Origin: an uncultured Chryseobacterium sp.
GTDB taxonomy: Bacteria; Bacteroidota; Bacteroidia; Flavobacteriales; Weeksellaceae
Direction of reading: 5' to 3'
Assembly (NCBI GenBank): GCA_913776245.1
Contig: CAJYLO010000025.1
Span: 62,001 to 126,000, forward strand
Length of the DNA stretch: 64,000 nucleotides
Each line of letters opens with the position of its first letter. The stretch's first letter is position 1. The translations under genes and the position numbers were made by a program. Shown in pieces: positions 26,695-36,534 of this stretch. The notes beneath the pieces were generated by a model, which had not been told where the DNA came from, ran no database searches, and saw only the letters and a program-made list of their open reading frames with translations.

Positions 26695-28578
26695 CTATAG
26701 TTTCAGTTCCTCGGTAATTTCTTTGCTCTCAATATCAGTTTCTTCCACCACCAGATTATCAAGAATAAATAATTGTCTGTCCGGGGTATTTTTTCCCATA
26801 TAGAATTCCAGTATCTGATCAATAGTCTGATCCTTTCCTACAACCACAGGCTCCAGTCTTATATCTTTCCCTATAAAATTCTTAAATTCATCCGGAGAGA
26901 TCTCTCCCAATCCTTTGAACCTTGTAATTTCCGGATTTTTCCCCAGTTCATTCAATGCTTTCAGTCTTTCCTGATCCGAATAGCAATACCTTGTTTCCTT
27001 TTTATTTCTTACACGGAAAAGCGGCGTCTGCAAAATATACAAATGCCCGTTCTTGATAAGATCCGGGAAGAATTGCAAAAAGAAAGTAATCATCAGCAGA
27101 CGGATGTGCATTCCGTCTACATCCGCATCAGTAGCAATAATAACATGATTGTATCTTAAATCCTCAAGACTTTCTTCAATGTTAAGGGCTGCCTGTAGAA
27201 GATTGAATTCTTCATTTTCATAAACCACTTTCTTCGTCAGTCCATAGCAGTTTAGTGGTTTTCCTTTCAGTGAAAAAACAGCCTGAGTTTCTACATCACG
27301 GGATTTGGTTATAGATCCTGACGCCGAATCTCCTTCGGTAATAAAGATCATCGTTTCTGATTTCCTGGCCGCTTTCTGATCATTGTAATGCTGCCTGCAG
27401 TCTCTGAGCTTTTTGTTATGCAGCGATACTTTCTTCGCTCTTTCCCTGGCCAGTTTCTGAATGCCGGACAGTTCTTTTCTTTCTCTTTCGGAAATGATAA
27501 TTTTTTTGAGGATTGCTTCTGCCGTTTCCGGGTTTTTATGAAGAAAATTATCCAGCTTATTTTTCAGAAAATCGATGATGAATGTTCTTACAGTAATCCC
27601 TCCGGGTTCAATCTCATTAGATCCGAGCTTTGTTTTGGTCTGGGATTCGAAAACAGGTTCAATAACCTTGACGGAAACTGCTGCAATGATTGATTTCCGG
27701 ATATCGGCTGCTTCAAAATTCTTATTATAAAATTCCCTGATGGTTTTTACGAAGGCTTCCCTAAAAGCATTGAGGTGCGTTCCGCCTTGTGTTGTATTCT
27801 GTCCGTTTACAAATGAAAAGTAGGTTTCCGTCTGTGACTTGTCTGAGTGCGTGATAGCAACTTCAATATCTTCATCCTTAAGATGTACGATGGGATAAAG
27901 AATATCACTTTCCAGTTCCTCTTCCAGAAGATCCTTCAATCCGTTTTCCGAATAAAACTTCTCACCATTGAAAACAATGGTTAATCCTGGGTTGAGATAA
28001 GCATAGTTGCGGAGCATCCGTTCCACATATTCTTTTCTGAATTTGAAGTTAAGAAAAATCTCGCCATCCGGAATAAAGCTGATCTCTGTTCCGTTTCTGT
28101 CGGATGAATCTGTCTCGGGATAGTTTTCTTTGATGACGCCTCTGGAAAATTCGGCCATTTTCATACGGCCATCTCTTACAGATTTTACTCTGAAAAAGTC
28201 AGACAACGCATTGACTGCTTTTGTACCGACTCCGTTAAGTCCTACCGATTTTTTAAACGCTTTACTGTCATACTTTCCGCCGGTATTCATTTTAGAAACC
28301 GCGTCTACAACTTTTCCCAAAGGAATACCTCGCCCGAAATCACGAATGGAAACTTTCCCGTCATCCATTTTGATTTCAATCCGTTTTCCAGCCTTCATCA
28401 CAAACTCATCAATAGAATTGTCTATAATTTCTTTGAGAAGGATATAAATCCCGTCATCCGCAGAAGAACCGTCGCCCAATTTCCCGATATACATCCCGGG
28501 ACGCAGCCGGATATGTTCTTGCCAGTCAAGCGTTCGGATATTGTCTTCGGAATAATTTACAGGATTGATTTCACTCAT
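26695..28578 (-). CDS. parE: DNA topoisomerase IV subunit B
   Basis: The ATPase subunit of topoisomerase IV. GHKL motifs [17 protein letters not shown] and [13 protein letters not shown] lie in the first 150 residues. The TOPRIM metal motifs [10 protein letters not shown] and [12 protein letters not shown] are further on, with a [14 protein letters not shown]-terminus. Its 627 residues match ParE/GyrB without the large GyrB insert. It leads a parE-unknown-parC(-rhomboid) transcript from a TAAATTTG promoter. Confidence 0.92.
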   Translation of the reverse strand: MSEINPVNYSEDNIRTLDWQEHIRLRPGMYIGKLGDGSSADDGIYILLKEIIDNSIDEFVMKAGKRIEIKMDDGKVSIRDFGRGIPLGKVVDAVSKMNTGGKYDSKAFKKSVGLNGVGTKAVNALSDFFRVKSVRDGRMKMAEFSRGVIKENYPETDSSDRNGTEISFIPDGEIFLNFKFRKEYVERMLRNYAYLNPGLTIVFNGEKFYSENGLKDLLEEELESDILYPIVHLKDEDIEVAITHSDKSQTETYFSFVNGQNTTQGGTHLNAFREAFVKTIREFYNKNFEAADIRKSIIAAVSVKVIEPVFESQTKTKLGSNEIEPGGITVRTFIIDFLKNKLDNFLHKNPETAEAILKKIIISERERKELSGIQKLARERAKKVSLHNKKLRDCRQHYNDQKAARKSETMIFITEGDSASGSITKSRDVETQAVFSLKGKPLNCYGLTKKVVYENEEFNLLQAALNIEESLEDLRYNHVIIATDADVDGMHIRLLMITFFLQFFPDLIKNGHLYILQTPLFRVRNKKETRYCYSDQERLKALNELGKNPEITRFKGLGEISPDEFKNFIGKDIRLEPVVVGKDQTIDQILEFYMGKNTPDRQLFILDNLVVEETDIESKEITEELKL

Positions 28579-28626
28579 ATTTGCTGAATTTCTATAACGT
28601 CTAAGCCTTTAAGAATCGGTAACTCA

Positions 28627-28634
28627 CAAATTTA
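28627..28634 (-). promoter_or_regulatory. -7 element for parE
   Basis: The minus strand reads TAAATTTG, an exact TAnnTTTG, about 50 nt upstream of the parE ATG. Confidence 0.55.
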
Positions 28635-28700
28635 GCGAAATGAAATTTAATCTGAAAATTTTGATAATATTTTTTAGCTGTTATTTACTGAAAATCAAAA

Positions 28701-28725
28701 AAAAGCCAGACTGATGTCTGACTTT
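28701..28725 (-). terminator. Terminator downstream of the AIM24 gene
   Basis: A stem of AAAAG-CAGAC type around TGAT, with one internal mismatch, flanked by A/T runs. On the minus strand it follows the stop at 28748 and ends in T residues. Confidence 0.6.
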
Positions 28726-28747
28726 TAAAAGCTTTCAATAATTTATA

Positions 28748-29524
28748 TTAATTACCGTCAATGAGATCTCCCAGTTTACCCAGAATACTTCCTTCTTCCC
28801 TTCTTGTGCCGCTGCCATACTGAAGAATTTTTCCGGCAAGACGGCTGATTGGCAAAGTCTGTATCCATACTTTTCCAGGTCCTCTTAGTTCTGCAAAAAA
28901 TAAACCTTCGCCTCCAAAAAGCGTATTTTTAATTCCTCCAACAAATTGTATATCATAAGAAACCGACTGTGTAAACGCAACAATACAGCCTGTATCAATC
29001 TTGAGAATTTCTCCCGGCATGAGTTCCTTTTCCATCACATAACCGCCGCTGTGCACAAAACACATTCCGTCTCCTTCCAGCTTTTGCATGATAAAACCTT
29101 CGCCTCCGAAAAGTCCGGTTCCTAATTTTCTCTGAAATTCAATCCCGATAGAAACGCCTTTTGCAGCACAAAGGAAACTATCTTTCTGGCAAATGATCTT
29201 TTCTCCGTACTCGGAAAGGTTAAGAGGAATAATTTTCCCCGTGTAAGGTGCGGCAAAAGAAACCTGTCTTTTCTGAGAAGAAGTATTGGTAAATACTGTC
29301 ATAAAAAGACTTTCCCCTGTCAGCATTCTTTTTCCGGCTGTGAAAAGCTTATCCATAAACCCGGAATTGCTTCCATCTCCGAAAAGTGTTTCCATGCGGA
29401 TTCCATCATTCATCATCATAAAACTGCCCGGTTCTGCAATAACTGCTTCCTGCGGGTCCAGTTCGATCTCTACACACTGAAGTTCTTCTCCGTAAATCTT
29501 ATAATCTATTTCGTGATTTCTCAT
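28748..29524 (-). CDS. TIGR00266 / AIM24 family protein
   Basis: 258 residues of the all-beta AIM24 fold. Repeats rich in Gly/Phe are visible: VIAEPGSFMMMNDGI, GGEGFIMQKLEGDG, FVHSGGYVMEKEL and NTLFGGEGLFFAELRGPG. The family is widespread and often linked to tellurite or stress gene sets, but no reaction is known. It is a single gene flanked by terminators on both sides. Confidence 0.88.
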   Translation of the reverse strand: MRNHEIDYKIYGEELQCVEIELDPQEAVIAEPGSFMMMNDGIRMETLFGDGSNSGFMDKLFTAGKRMLTGESLFMTVFTNTSSQKRQVSFAAPYTGKIIPLNLSEYGEKIICQKDSFLCAAKGVSIGIEFQRKLGTGLFGGEGFIMQKLEGDGMCFVHSGGYVMEKELMPGEILKIDTGCIVAFTQSVSYDIQFVGGIKNTLFGGEGLFFAELRGPGKVWIQTLPISRLAGKILQYGSGTRREEGSILGKLGDLIDGN

Positions 29525-29574
29525 TTATTTTATTTTTAAGAATTAGTTTTCCTAAAGCTTAAAACGTTACAAAA

Positions 29575-29596
29575 AAGCTTCCGGTTTCGGAAGCTT
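29575..29596 (-). terminator. Terminator after the T9SS cargo gene
   Basis: AAGCTTCCG and CGGAAGCTT form a perfect 9-bp stem with a 4-nt loop, four bases beyond the stop at 29601, with T residues following on the minus strand. Confidence 0.8.
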
Positions 29597-29600
29597 AGTT

Positions 29601-30401
29601 TTATTTTTTGATGAATTTTTTGGAGATCACATTATTGTCCGAATAAACATTGACGATATACTTACCTTTAGGAAGATCTTTAATATTGATTTCCGGAGAT
29701 TTTACTTCTTTTACAATCTTTCCGGCCATATCAAAAACTCTTATATTGTCTATATTTTTGATTCCTGAAATTTTAACTACATCTGTTGCAGGATTCGGGA
29801 AAACCCTGAGTGACAAAGCCGGAGATTCTGAAACTGCCATTCCTGCGTTGTCTTTTATTTCAATATCATCAATTCCCATATAGAAAATATCCTCGCAATC
29901 ATAATGTCTGAAGACCAGCTTAACATTTTGCCCTGCATAAGATGAAATATCAATGTTAATAACTTTAGCTACATCAACATATCCTGCATCAAAAGTCTCT
30001 TCAAAAACAGGTGTTTCCGATCCGGTGAAGACCGAACCTGCAGGAATCACATAAACCGCATAATGTTCCTCAAACAACTCCGCATCGCCAGCTGCTGCTT
30101 TGAATGACAAATTGAGAGAACTGGAATTCGGAAGTGTTATGGAAGGGCTTTCCAGAAGGTTATCCGGAGTAAAAGCCTCAAGATACCAGGAAAATGAAAC
30201 TGCAAGATTACCTGTGAAATTCGGGAGTTCATTCAGCTCTGCATTCAGGATTTCCCACGTTTCGCCGTCTCCGTCTTTATCATAGACTTTCCAAAGGGCA
30301 ACAGATGCATCATTTTCAAAATCTTCCTTAAAAACAGTTGTCTGCGCATTACTGAAAACAGCCGCTCCTAAAACAGAAGCAAACAGTAATTTTTTGATCA
30401 T
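29601..30401 (-). CDS. T9SS type A sorting domain protein with adhesin-like domain
   Basis: A secreted 266-residue protein: signal peptide (ends FSNAQ), a jelly-roll domain like the cleaved-adhesin type (about 20-180; TTVFKEDFENDASVALW, NLSFKAAAGDAELFEEHYAVYV, VFRHYDCEDIFYMGIDDIEI), then a C-terminal type IX signal. The tail has the hallmark LRVFPNPATD, DMAGKIV and GKYIVNVYSDNNVISKKFI. It should be exported through the type IX system and anchored or released at the surface. Ligand unknown. Confidence 0.9.
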   Translation of the reverse strand: MIKKLLFASVLGAAVFSNAQTTVFKEDFENDASVALWKVYDKDGDGETWEILNAELNELPNFTGNLAVSFSWYLEAFTPDNLLESPSITLPNSSSLNLSFKAAAGDAELFEEHYAVYVIPAGSVFTGSETPVFEETFDAGYVDVAKVINIDISSYAGQNVKLVFRHYDCEDIFYMGIDDIEIKDNAGMAVSESPALSLRVFPNPATDVVKISGIKNIDNIRVFDMAGKIVKEVKSPEINIKDLPKGKYIVNVYSDNNVISKKFIKK

Positions 30402-30443
30402 AATCTTTTATTTTTTTAATTATTGCTAAAATACAAATAAAAA

Positions 30444-30463
30444 ACTCCCGATAAACCGGGAGC
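30444..30463 (-). terminator. Terminator after ychF
   Basis: CTCCCG and CGGGAG around a 6-nt loop (30445-30462), with T residues on the minus strand, about 30 bp past the ychF stop at 30491. Confidence 0.75.
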
Positions 30464-30490
30464 TGTGTCTTTATTATATCATTCTATTAA

Positions 30491-31582
30491 TTATACATTG
30501 AATCTAAAGTGCATTACATCGCCGTCTTTTACAATATATTCTTTTCCTTCCACTCTCATTTTTCCGGCTTCTTTCACTTTGGCTTCCGAACCATAGTTTA
30601 CAAAATCTTCATAACCAATGACTTCCGCACGGATAAATCCTTTTTCGAAATCCGTATGGATTACACCCGCTGCTTGTGGCGCAGTCCAGCCTTGCCCGAT
30701 AGTCCAGGCTCTCACTTCCTTAACACCAGCCGTAAAATAAGTTTGCAACTTTAGAAGATCGTAGGCTTTTCTGATCAATCGGTTTACACCCGGCTCTTCC
30801 AGACCAAGCTCTTCCAGAAACATCTCTCGCTCCTCGAAGGTTTCCAGTTCGTTGATATCAGCTTCTATCTGAGCCGCAAGAACTACAACTTCCGCACCTT
30901 CGTTTTTTGCCATTTCCTCGATTTTCGCGATCCAGTCATTTCCGTTTTTAATAGAGTTTTCATCTACATTACAAACATAAAGGACTGGTTTATTCGTCAA
31001 TAATTGAACTTCTCCAATAATTGATTTTGTGAAATCATCCGTAGGAAATTCTCTCGCGTTTTTTCCATCTTCCACAAACTTCTGAAGATTCTGAAGCGTT
31101 TCATAAGTCAGGATATCTTCTTTTTTTCCGGATTTGATAAACTTTTTAGCTTTTTCTACCGCTTTCCCAATCGTTTCAAGATCTTTCAGCTGAAGTTCTA
31201 TATCGATTATTTGCTTGTCTCTCATCGGGTCTACAGAACCTTCCACGTGAACGATATTTCCGTTATCAAAGCATCTCAAAACGTGGATAATTGCCTCACA
31301 CTCACGGATATTGGCCAGAAACTGATTTCCAAGACCCTCTCCTTTACTGGCTCCTTTTACCAAACCGGCAATATCTACAATCTCTACCACTGCTGGCAAA
31401 ACTCTCTCCGGATTGACAATTTTTTCCAGCTCGAACAGTCTTTTATCCGGAACAGAAACTGTTCCCAAGTTAGGTTCAATGGTACAAAACGGATAGTTTG
31501 CAGACTGTGCCTTGGCATTGCTAAGACAGTTAAAAAGAGTTGATTTCCCTACATTCGGAAGCCCTACGATTCCACATTTCAT
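30491..31582 (-). CDS. ychF: Redox-regulated ATPase YchF (Obg family)
   Basis: A cytosolic P-loop NTPase of 363 residues. Walker A is GLPNVGKST at residues 6-14; switch II DIAGLVKGASKGEGLGNQFL carries the usual YchF/Obg sequence. The specificity loop (VCNVDENS) is of the ATP-preferring NxxE type rather than NKxD. The TGS domain with AWTIGQGWTAPQAAGVIHTDFE ends the protein. It binds ribosomes and relates to oxidative stress in other bacteria. Confidence 0.95.
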   Translation of the reverse strand: MKCGIVGLPNVGKSTLFNCLSNAKAQSANYPFCTIEPNLGTVSVPDKRLFELEKIVNPERVLPAVVEIVDIAGLVKGASKGEGLGNQFLANIRECEAIIHVLRCFDNGNIVHVEGSVDPMRDKQIIDIELQLKDLETIGKAVEKAKKFIKSGKKEDILTYETLQNLQKFVEDGKNAREFPTDDFTKSIIGEVQLLTNKPVLYVCNVDENSIKNGNDWIAKIEEMAKNEGAEVVVLAAQIEADINELETFEEREMFLEELGLEEPGVNRLIRKAYDLLKLQTYFTAGVKEVRAWTIGQGWTAPQAAGVIHTDFEKGFIRAEVIGYEDFVNYGSEAKVKEAGKMRVEGKEYIVKDGDVMHFRFNV

Positions 31583-31796
31583 AACGAAATTTTTATTTTA
31601 TTTATTAATGTTATGCAAGCTTTTCGGCCTGATAATTCAAAAATTTATATTTTATTTGTTTTCAATGCTATAATTTCAAATCATTAACACTGATTTTCAG
31701 AGTGTGCAAAGATACTGATTTTGTTTTGGAAATTTTGTTTTTTGTTTCCATTGGATGTAAGACAAGTTTTATAATTTTGCCTAAGCTTTCTATCCT

Positions 31797-31960
31797 GCGA
31801 AGCCGTGTGAGGGCGCAGGCAATTGTCGGAGCTCTCCGTATAAAAACTTTGGAAAGTTTTTATACGGAAGCGACTTGACGAAGACCGGCCCGAAGGCAGC
31901 GAAGCGATGGAGCGAGCGGAGCGAGCGCCAGAGATGAGCAATGAGGGACACACCCAAACA
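31797..31960. repeat. GC-richer mosaic repeat with a perfect 16-bp hairpin
   Basis: TCCGTATAAAAACTTT at 31835-31850 pairs perfectly with its complement at 31853-31868 across only GG. The following 90 bases have alternating GCGAAGC and GAGCGAGCGGAGCGAGCG motifs. It fills the spacer between ychF and the DUF721 gene (31583-31971). No gene seen. Confidence 0.65.
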
Positions 31961-31971
31961 ATTACGATCTA

Positions 31972-32268
31972 ATGAGCAGAAAAAAACGTGAATTCCTGTC
32001 GTCTGAACTTCTGAGTTCTTTTGCAAAAATCTATGGTTTCGAAGACAAACTGAAAGCTTTCGAAATCAGGGATTTTTTGGCGAATTATCTTTCGGACGAT
32101 CTTTTTTCTGAGATAGAAACCGTAAACCTGAAAGAAAAAGTTTTGGTTTTGCGCATAAAATCGCCATTGCTGAAAAATGATTTCCGCCTGAGAAAATCTT
32201 TTTTCCTGAAGAAGTTCCGGGAAGTTTTAAAAGATGATTCACTGATTAATGATCTGCTGATTTTGTAG
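31972..32268 (+). CDS. DUF721 (DciA-like) domain protein
   Basis: 98 residues with a single DUF721 domain: a helix (LKAFEIRDFLANYLSDDLF), then the beta pair KVLVLRIKSPLLKNDFRLRK and a C-terminal helix (FFLKKFREVLKDD). Members with this fold act like DciA, a helicase-loading factor, or bind RNA/DNA. The 3' end overlaps the convergent gcr-like gene by 23 bp. Confidence 0.72.
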   Translation: MSRKKREFLSSELLSSFAKIYGFEDKLKAFEIRDFLANYLSDDLFSEIETVNLKEKVLVLRIKSPLLKNDFRLRKSFFLKKFREVLKDDSLINDLLIL

Positions 32269-34273
32269 CAATTTCTTCAATCATTTTTTTACTTTTTTCA
32301 TCCAGCCTGGATCTCAGCGGAAAGAAAAACCGGAACGGATTCCTGATAAAGTATCTGAAAATCTCTCTGAAAATTTCTTTGGCTTCATTGAGCTCCACTT
32401 TTCTTGACCTGAAAGCTAACAGCATAGACAATCCGAAACTGACTGCAAAGTTGAAAAACCCGATAATAAAAACAGTCACAAAAGATATCCAGAATGTATA
32501 TGAGGTCACGACAAAATCTTTTCCGTACAGACCCAAGGCAAAGTTACCGGCTGCAAAGGTTATGTGACGGATATCCAGATCCAACCCCAGAAAAAGCCCG
32601 ATTGGAGCGGTTGCACCAAGAAAAACACCAAACCAGAAATTGGAAATGATACCTGCCCAGTTTTTTGAATAATAAATCGACAATTGCTTGGCAAATCGCT
32701 GTCCAAAAAAATAGTTGATGGATGGATTTTTAGCAATCCTTTTAGGAATCTGATAAAAAACCGAACTATTGCTGATGTTGCCGGAAATAACACCGGAAAT
32801 AAACAGAAAAACACCGGCTATACAGGCATGCAAAATAGCTTTTGACTGAAACGGATCCAAATCGTGCAATAATTTTCCCGATTTTTCGAAGGCAAAATTC
32901 TGTTTAAAAAGTATTTCGAGCCCATAGATAATCGCTAGAGATACAGGAAAAGACATCAAAACATTTCCAATAAATGCAATGAACTGTGATCTGAAAAGCT
33001 GTGAAACAACGTGCGCAAATTCCGTATAAGTATTCCTGTTATCACCTTCTGAAAGCACTTTCGCCATTGTGGCTGCAGTCATAGCAGGTTGTTTGGTTGC
33101 CAGCGTAAAATGCATCAGATAGATCATTACAAATCCCATCGCATAATTCATGGAAAATAAAAATGCGTGAGCAAAATCACTGGTCGGGATATAGCTGTAA
33201 AGCATCTTCAGAACACACAGAGCTCCAACAATGACGCCGCCGCCGGAAGCCTTCCAGAACATCTTCATATAGGATCTGAAAGTCGATGTGATGTAATGTG
33301 TACCGGTTTCCGCCGTGTGATTGGTTATAAGATGCGACATCAGACGGGTGCTGTCCGAAACCAGATCCCGAAGGTTATTCTTATGGGATTTATACCGGAG
33401 TATGTTGAAAAAAAGCTGCTTTGAATTAATCAGATAATCCTTTTCTGTGTCTATCACAAAAAGTTTAATCGTATCAGCCATTCTTTGGAGCTGCTGTCTT
33501 ATCTTAAGTAATGACTGATTGGTCTTGCTGGAAATGCCATATTTCGAGGAGTTTTTAAATGCAATATTTACAAATTCCAAACACTGATCCAGATAAACTT
33601 TCGTCTGCTTATAAAGCACATCTGATGATGACATCTGAAAATCAGGATCATTTTTGAATTCTGCATTCAACACATCCAACTCGTTCTGAAGTGCAAGAAA
33701 CGGATTATCAAAATTGCGATATTCCGGAGCCATTTTGACCACTTCTACATCCAGAGCATTGCCTATCACACGCCAGGCAAGAATATTGACTGAAAAAAGA
33801 AGCTCCTTTTTAACTTCAGGATTTTTTATAAAATCATCTATTTTGAGCAATTGAAATAACTCATCCACTTTATCTTCCGGTGAATTCTGAAAAAACCTCA
33901 GATCTTTTTTAGGCGTCACCAAAACATTATCTACAAGATACCAGACCGTTTTTTCATTTTCAATCGGAGGAAGAACTTTATTAAGCAACCTTTTTTTAAA
34001 CTCCGGTAAAAATGCATTTTCAGAAAGGATATCCGCTTCGGTAAGAGAAAGATTGAATGACCTGTCTTTAAAAATATTTCTCAGATAGATGGTCAGATTA
34101 TTGGTGATGGTTTTGTTATCCTTCAGATAAGCCGTAAAGACGCCCAAATCTTCTTTTTTAAGACTTGTGATGATCTCCGACAAAGGATCCAAAGACAAAG
34201 TCTCGTTTTCTTCTGCAAAATACTTTTTCAGAATCGTGCTGAAACTGTCTTTTTTAATCAATCTGATTCTCAT
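32246..34273 (-). CDS. Gcr-type 'site-specific recombinase' family membrane protein
   Basis: A 675-residue protein. The N-terminal half (1-330) is helical and soluble; the C-terminal half has about seven hydrophobic segments (VIVGALCVLKMLYSYI, FVMIYLMHFTLATKQPAMTAATMA, FVTVFIIGFFNFAVSFGLSMLL). This matches the family annotated 'site-specific recombinase' after gonococcal Gcr. Despite that name there is no tyrosine or serine recombinase motif, and the membrane helices argue for a transport or envelope role. It begins 18 bp after mtgA ends, so the two are likely co-transcribed. Confidence 0.75.
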   Translation of the reverse strand: MRIRLIKKDSFSTILKKYFAEENETLSLDPLSEIITSLKKEDLGVFTAYLKDNKTITNNLTIYLRNIFKDRSFNLSLTEADILSENAFLPEFKKRLLNKVLPPIENEKTVWYLVDNVLVTPKKDLRFFQNSPEDKVDELFQLLKIDDFIKNPEVKKELLFSVNILAWRVIGNALDVEVVKMAPEYRNFDNPFLALQNELDVLNAEFKNDPDFQMSSSDVLYKQTKVYLDQCLEFVNIAFKNSSKYGISSKTNQSLLKIRQQLQRMADTIKLFVIDTEKDYLINSKQLFFNILRYKSHKNNLRDLVSDSTRLMSHLITNHTAETGTHYITSTFRSYMKMFWKASGGGVIVGALCVLKMLYSYIPTSDFAHAFLFSMNYAMGFVMIYLMHFTLATKQPAMTAATMAKVLSEGDNRNTYTEFAHVVSQLFRSQFIAFIGNVLMSFPVSLAIIYGLEILFKQNFAFEKSGKLLHDLDPFQSKAILHACIAGVFLFISGVISGNISNSSVFYQIPKRIAKNPSINYFFGQRFAKQLSIYYSKNWAGIISNFWFGVFLGATAPIGLFLGLDLDIRHITFAAGNFALGLYGKDFVVTSYTFWISFVTVFIIGFFNFAVSFGLSMLLAFRSRKVELNEAKEIFREIFRYFIRNPFRFFFPLRSRLDEKSKKMIEEIATKSADH

Positions 34274-34290
34274 ATTACTTACAAAAGTAA

Positions 34291-34938
34291 TTATTTCAGA
34301 ACAATATTATTCATCTGACGCATAATCCAGCTGTGTTTTTTTCTGAGATAGGCACTCGGATTTTTCGGGTCGTATTTTTTTGGATTTGGCAAAACAGCGG
34401 CAATCCACGCCGCTTCACTCTTGGTGAGATCTTTTGAAGGCTTGTTAAAATAATACTGGGCAGCCGCTTCTATTCCGAAAACACCTTGTCCCATTTCAAT
34501 AGAATTAAGATACCGCTCCAGAATAATATCTTTTCCCCAAATCTTTTCTATTATAAAGGTATAAACAGCTTCCAGTCCTTTGCGAAACCAGCTTCTACCC
34601 TGCCAAAGAAATATATTTTTCGCCGTTTGTTGGGAAATCGTGCTTCCGCCTCTTACCACTTTTCCTTTTTTGTCATTTTTCTTCATCGCTTTTTCGATGG
34701 CTTTATAGTCAAAACCGTTGTGCGTGAAAAAGGCCTGATCTTCCGAAGCGATGACCGCTTTTTTGACATTGCTGCCCATATCATCATAACTGATGTAATC
34801 CCGGTGTAATTTCCCGTATTTTATCAAACCGCCCAACTGTGTCCACGTAATTGGCGGATTAAAAAAGATACCGTAAATGATAAAGATAATATTAGCTATT
34901 ACTAAAATAAAAAGCAGTTTCTTGATAAACTTCCACAT
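34291..34938 (-). CDS. mtgA: Monofunctional biosynthetic peptidoglycan transglycosylase
   Basis: Polymerises lipid II into glycan strands at the inner membrane. An N-terminal anchor helix (LLFILVIANIIFIIYGIFF, about 8-27) is followed by a GT51 domain with the catalytic Glu66 in VIASEDQAFF, RGGSTISQQTAKNIFL and the second motif ERYLNSIEMGQGVFGIEAAA. The second catalytic Glu is in that last block. 215 residues, so no transpeptidase domain. First gene of a unit with the Gcr-like gene. Confidence 0.93.
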   Translation of the reverse strand: MWKFIKKLLFILVIANIIFIIYGIFFNPPITWTQLGGLIKYGKLHRDYISYDDMGSNVKKAVIASEDQAFFTHNGFDYKAIEKAMKKNDKKGKVVRGGSTISQQTAKNIFLWQGRSWFRKGLEAVYTFIIEKIWGKDIILERYLNSIEMGQGVFGIEAAAQYYFNKPSKDLTKSEAAWIAAVLPNPKKYDPKNPSAYLRKKHSWIMRQMNNIVLK

Positions 34939-35060
34939 TGGCTAAAGAAATATTCAGCGAAAATAAGACAATTATTTTTTTCCTGTCTGCTGATGTTGAA
35001 AACTTGAAAGATAAATTCCTCGATTTTTATAATTTTGATTATCTGATATCAAAAAACAAA

Positions 35061-35089
35061 AAACTCACAACCAAAATGATTGTGAGTTT
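35061..35089 (-). terminator. Terminator after the tRNA cluster
   Basis: AAACTCACAA at 35061-35070 and TTGTGAGTTT at 35080-35089 pair perfectly. On the minus strand the stem is followed by a long T-rich run. Confidence 0.85.
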
Positions 35090-35092
35090 AAG

Positions 35093-35166
35093 TGAGCGCG
35101 AAAGGATTCGAACCTTTGACCGTCTGCTTAGAAGGCAGATGCTCTATCCAGCTGAGCTACGCACCC
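35093..35166 (-). tRNA. tRNA-Arg (anticodon TCT)
   Basis: On the minus strand the acceptor arms GGGTGCG and CGCGCTC pair with one G-U. The anticodon loop is CTTCTAA with anticodon TCT, and the T arm AAAGG-TTCGAAT-CCTTT is standard. Discriminator base A; CCA is not encoded. Confidence 0.95.
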
Positions 35167-35209
35167 TAAAGTCGTAAATTAAAAAATTCCCGAAGGAATT
35201 CTTAAAAAG

Positions 35210-35284
35210 TCGGGGCGGCAGGATTCGAACCTGCGACCTCCTGGTCCCAAACCAGGCGCGATGACCGGACTACGCTACGCCCCG
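35210..35284 (-). tRNA. tRNA-Pro (anticodon TGG)
   Basis: The acceptor arms CGGGGCG and CGCCCCG pair perfectly. The anticodon loop is TTTGGGA with anticodon TGG inside stem CCTGG/CCAGG, and the T loop is TTCGAAT. No encoded CCA. Confidence 0.95.
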
Positions 35285-35298
35285 ATGATTTTCTAATG

Positions 35299-35383
35299 CG
35301 GAGGGTAAGGGATTCGAACCCTTGCGACCCTTTCGGGTCGACAGTTTAGCAAACTGCTCCATTAACCACTCTGGCAACCCTCC
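35299..35383 (-). tRNA. tRNA-Ser (anticodon GCT)
   Basis: The acceptor arms GGAGGGT and ACCCTCC pair. The anticodon loop TTGCTAA gives GCT. A long variable arm (CGACCCGAAAGGGTCG) marks it as class II. It is the first of three tRNAs read leftward. Confidence 0.95.
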
Positions 35384-35481
35384 TTTTAGAAATATTTTGA
35401 TGATCGTTATCTGCTCAATTGCGAGTGCAAATATAGAACAGTTTTCGTTATCTCCCAAATTTTTTTCTTCATTTTTTTTCA

Positions 35482-35489
35482 TATTTTTG
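35482..35489 (+). promoter_or_regulatory. -7 element for the amidase gene
   Basis: TATTTTTG matches TAnnTTTG, about 30 nt before the ATG at 35520. It supports that start over a long upstream extension through the tRNA-Ser gene. Confidence 0.5.
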
Positions 35490-35519
35490 AATCAAAATAA
35501 ACTGCAAACACCCACCAAT

Positions 35520-36527
35520 ATGCGTAATTCATTATATCTCACAGCCTTAGGAATAGTAATCATCTCCTGCGGTTCACAGCAAAAAGTTGTAAAAAATAAA
35601 AACACCTCGATTCCAAATGCCCCAAAACCCGTTTTAACGGAAAAAAAACCACAAATAAAAGAAGATGAAGGAGAATATTATAAGGTCAACATCGCAGACA
35701 TTACTAAGAATGATAACACCATAAGCTACGGCTCTATTGTGAGCGCCAGCCCTGCCGGATACAAAATTACTAAGAATTATTTTCCGGCTATCGGACAAAA
35801 TTTTCGCCAGAGATACGTCATTCTGCATTACACGGTTCTCAATGATGAAAAATCTATCTCTACTCTTACCCAACAATCTGTAAGTGCACATTATTTGGTT
35901 AACTCACTTCCTGACAAAGAAATATACCAGATTGTGGACGAAAATAAAAGAGCTTATCACGCAGGCGTCAGCTTCTGGAGAAAAGATCAGCAGCTGAATG
36001 ATACCTCTATCGGAATTGAGATCGTCAATATGGGTTACACCACGGACTCCCTGAACAACCGTGTTTTTACGCCTTATCCGGAAGATCAGTTCAGAAAAGT
36101 GGCTGCTCTGGTGAAAGATATTGTGACCAGATATAATATTCCGCCAACTAATGTTTTAGGACATTCTGATATTGCGCCGACCAGAAAGCAGGATCCGGGC
36201 CCGCTTTTTCCCTGGAAGAGATTGTATGATGAATACCAAGTCGGGATGTGGTATGACGAGGTTGTAAAACAGAATTTCCTGACTCAGATTAATTCTACAA
36301 CTGATATCACAACACAATACAATAATCCTGAATTTGTTTCCAAAATCCAGCAGCAGCTGGTTCAGTTTGGCTATTCTCTTTCTGTAAACGGTGTTTGGGA
36401 TAAACCAACAAAACAAACCCTGGAAGCGTTTCAGTTTCATTTCCGGCCATCGAATTACAGTGGAATTCTCGATGCGGAAACCTGGGCGATTTTACAGGCT
36501 TTGATTCAGAAATATCCGCAGAAGTAA
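35520..36527 (+). CDS. N-acetylmuramoyl-L-alanine amidase lipoprotein with peptidoglycan-binding domain
   Basis: A zinc amidase that cuts the lactyl-amide bond of peptidoglycan or recycles muropeptides. Start at 35520 gives a lipoprotein signal (IVIISCGS). Amidase_2 domain (about 85-245): zinc ligand His in VILHYTVLND, the SAHYLV strand, IGIEIVNMGY, and the final GHSDIAPTRKQDPGPLFPW with the second His and the catalytic Lys/Asp set. A C-terminal PG_binding_1 repeat (about 270-330: IQQQLVQFGYSLSVNGVWDKPTKQ) follows. Single gene with its own terminator. Confidence 0.92.
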   Translation: MRNSLYLTALGIVIISCGSQQKVVKNKNTSIPNAPKPVLTEKKPQIKEDEGEYYKVNIADITKNDNTISYGSIVSASPAGYKITKNYFPAIGQNFRQRYVILHYTVLNDEKSISTLTQQSVSAHYLVNSLPDKEIYQIVDENKRAYHAGVSFWRKDQQLNDTSIGIEIVNMGYTTDSLNNRVFTPYPEDQFRKVAALVKDIVTRYNIPPTNVLGHSDIAPTRKQDPGPLFPWKRLYDEYQVGMWYDEVVKQNFLTQINSTTDITTQYNNPEFVSKIQQQLVQFGYSLSVNGVWDKPTKQTLEAFQFHFRPSNYSGILDAETWAILQALIQKYPQK

Positions 36528-36534
36528 TACAAAC

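Noticed and set aside
32246-34273. Gcr-like gene as a true site-specific recombinase
   Set aside because: No tyrosine or serine recombinase catalytic motif; half the protein is transmembrane.
35322-35519. N-terminal extension of the amidase through the tRNA-Ser gene
   Set aside because: The extension overlaps a tRNA on the other strand, while the ATG at 35520 opens a proper lipoprotein signal after a promoter.
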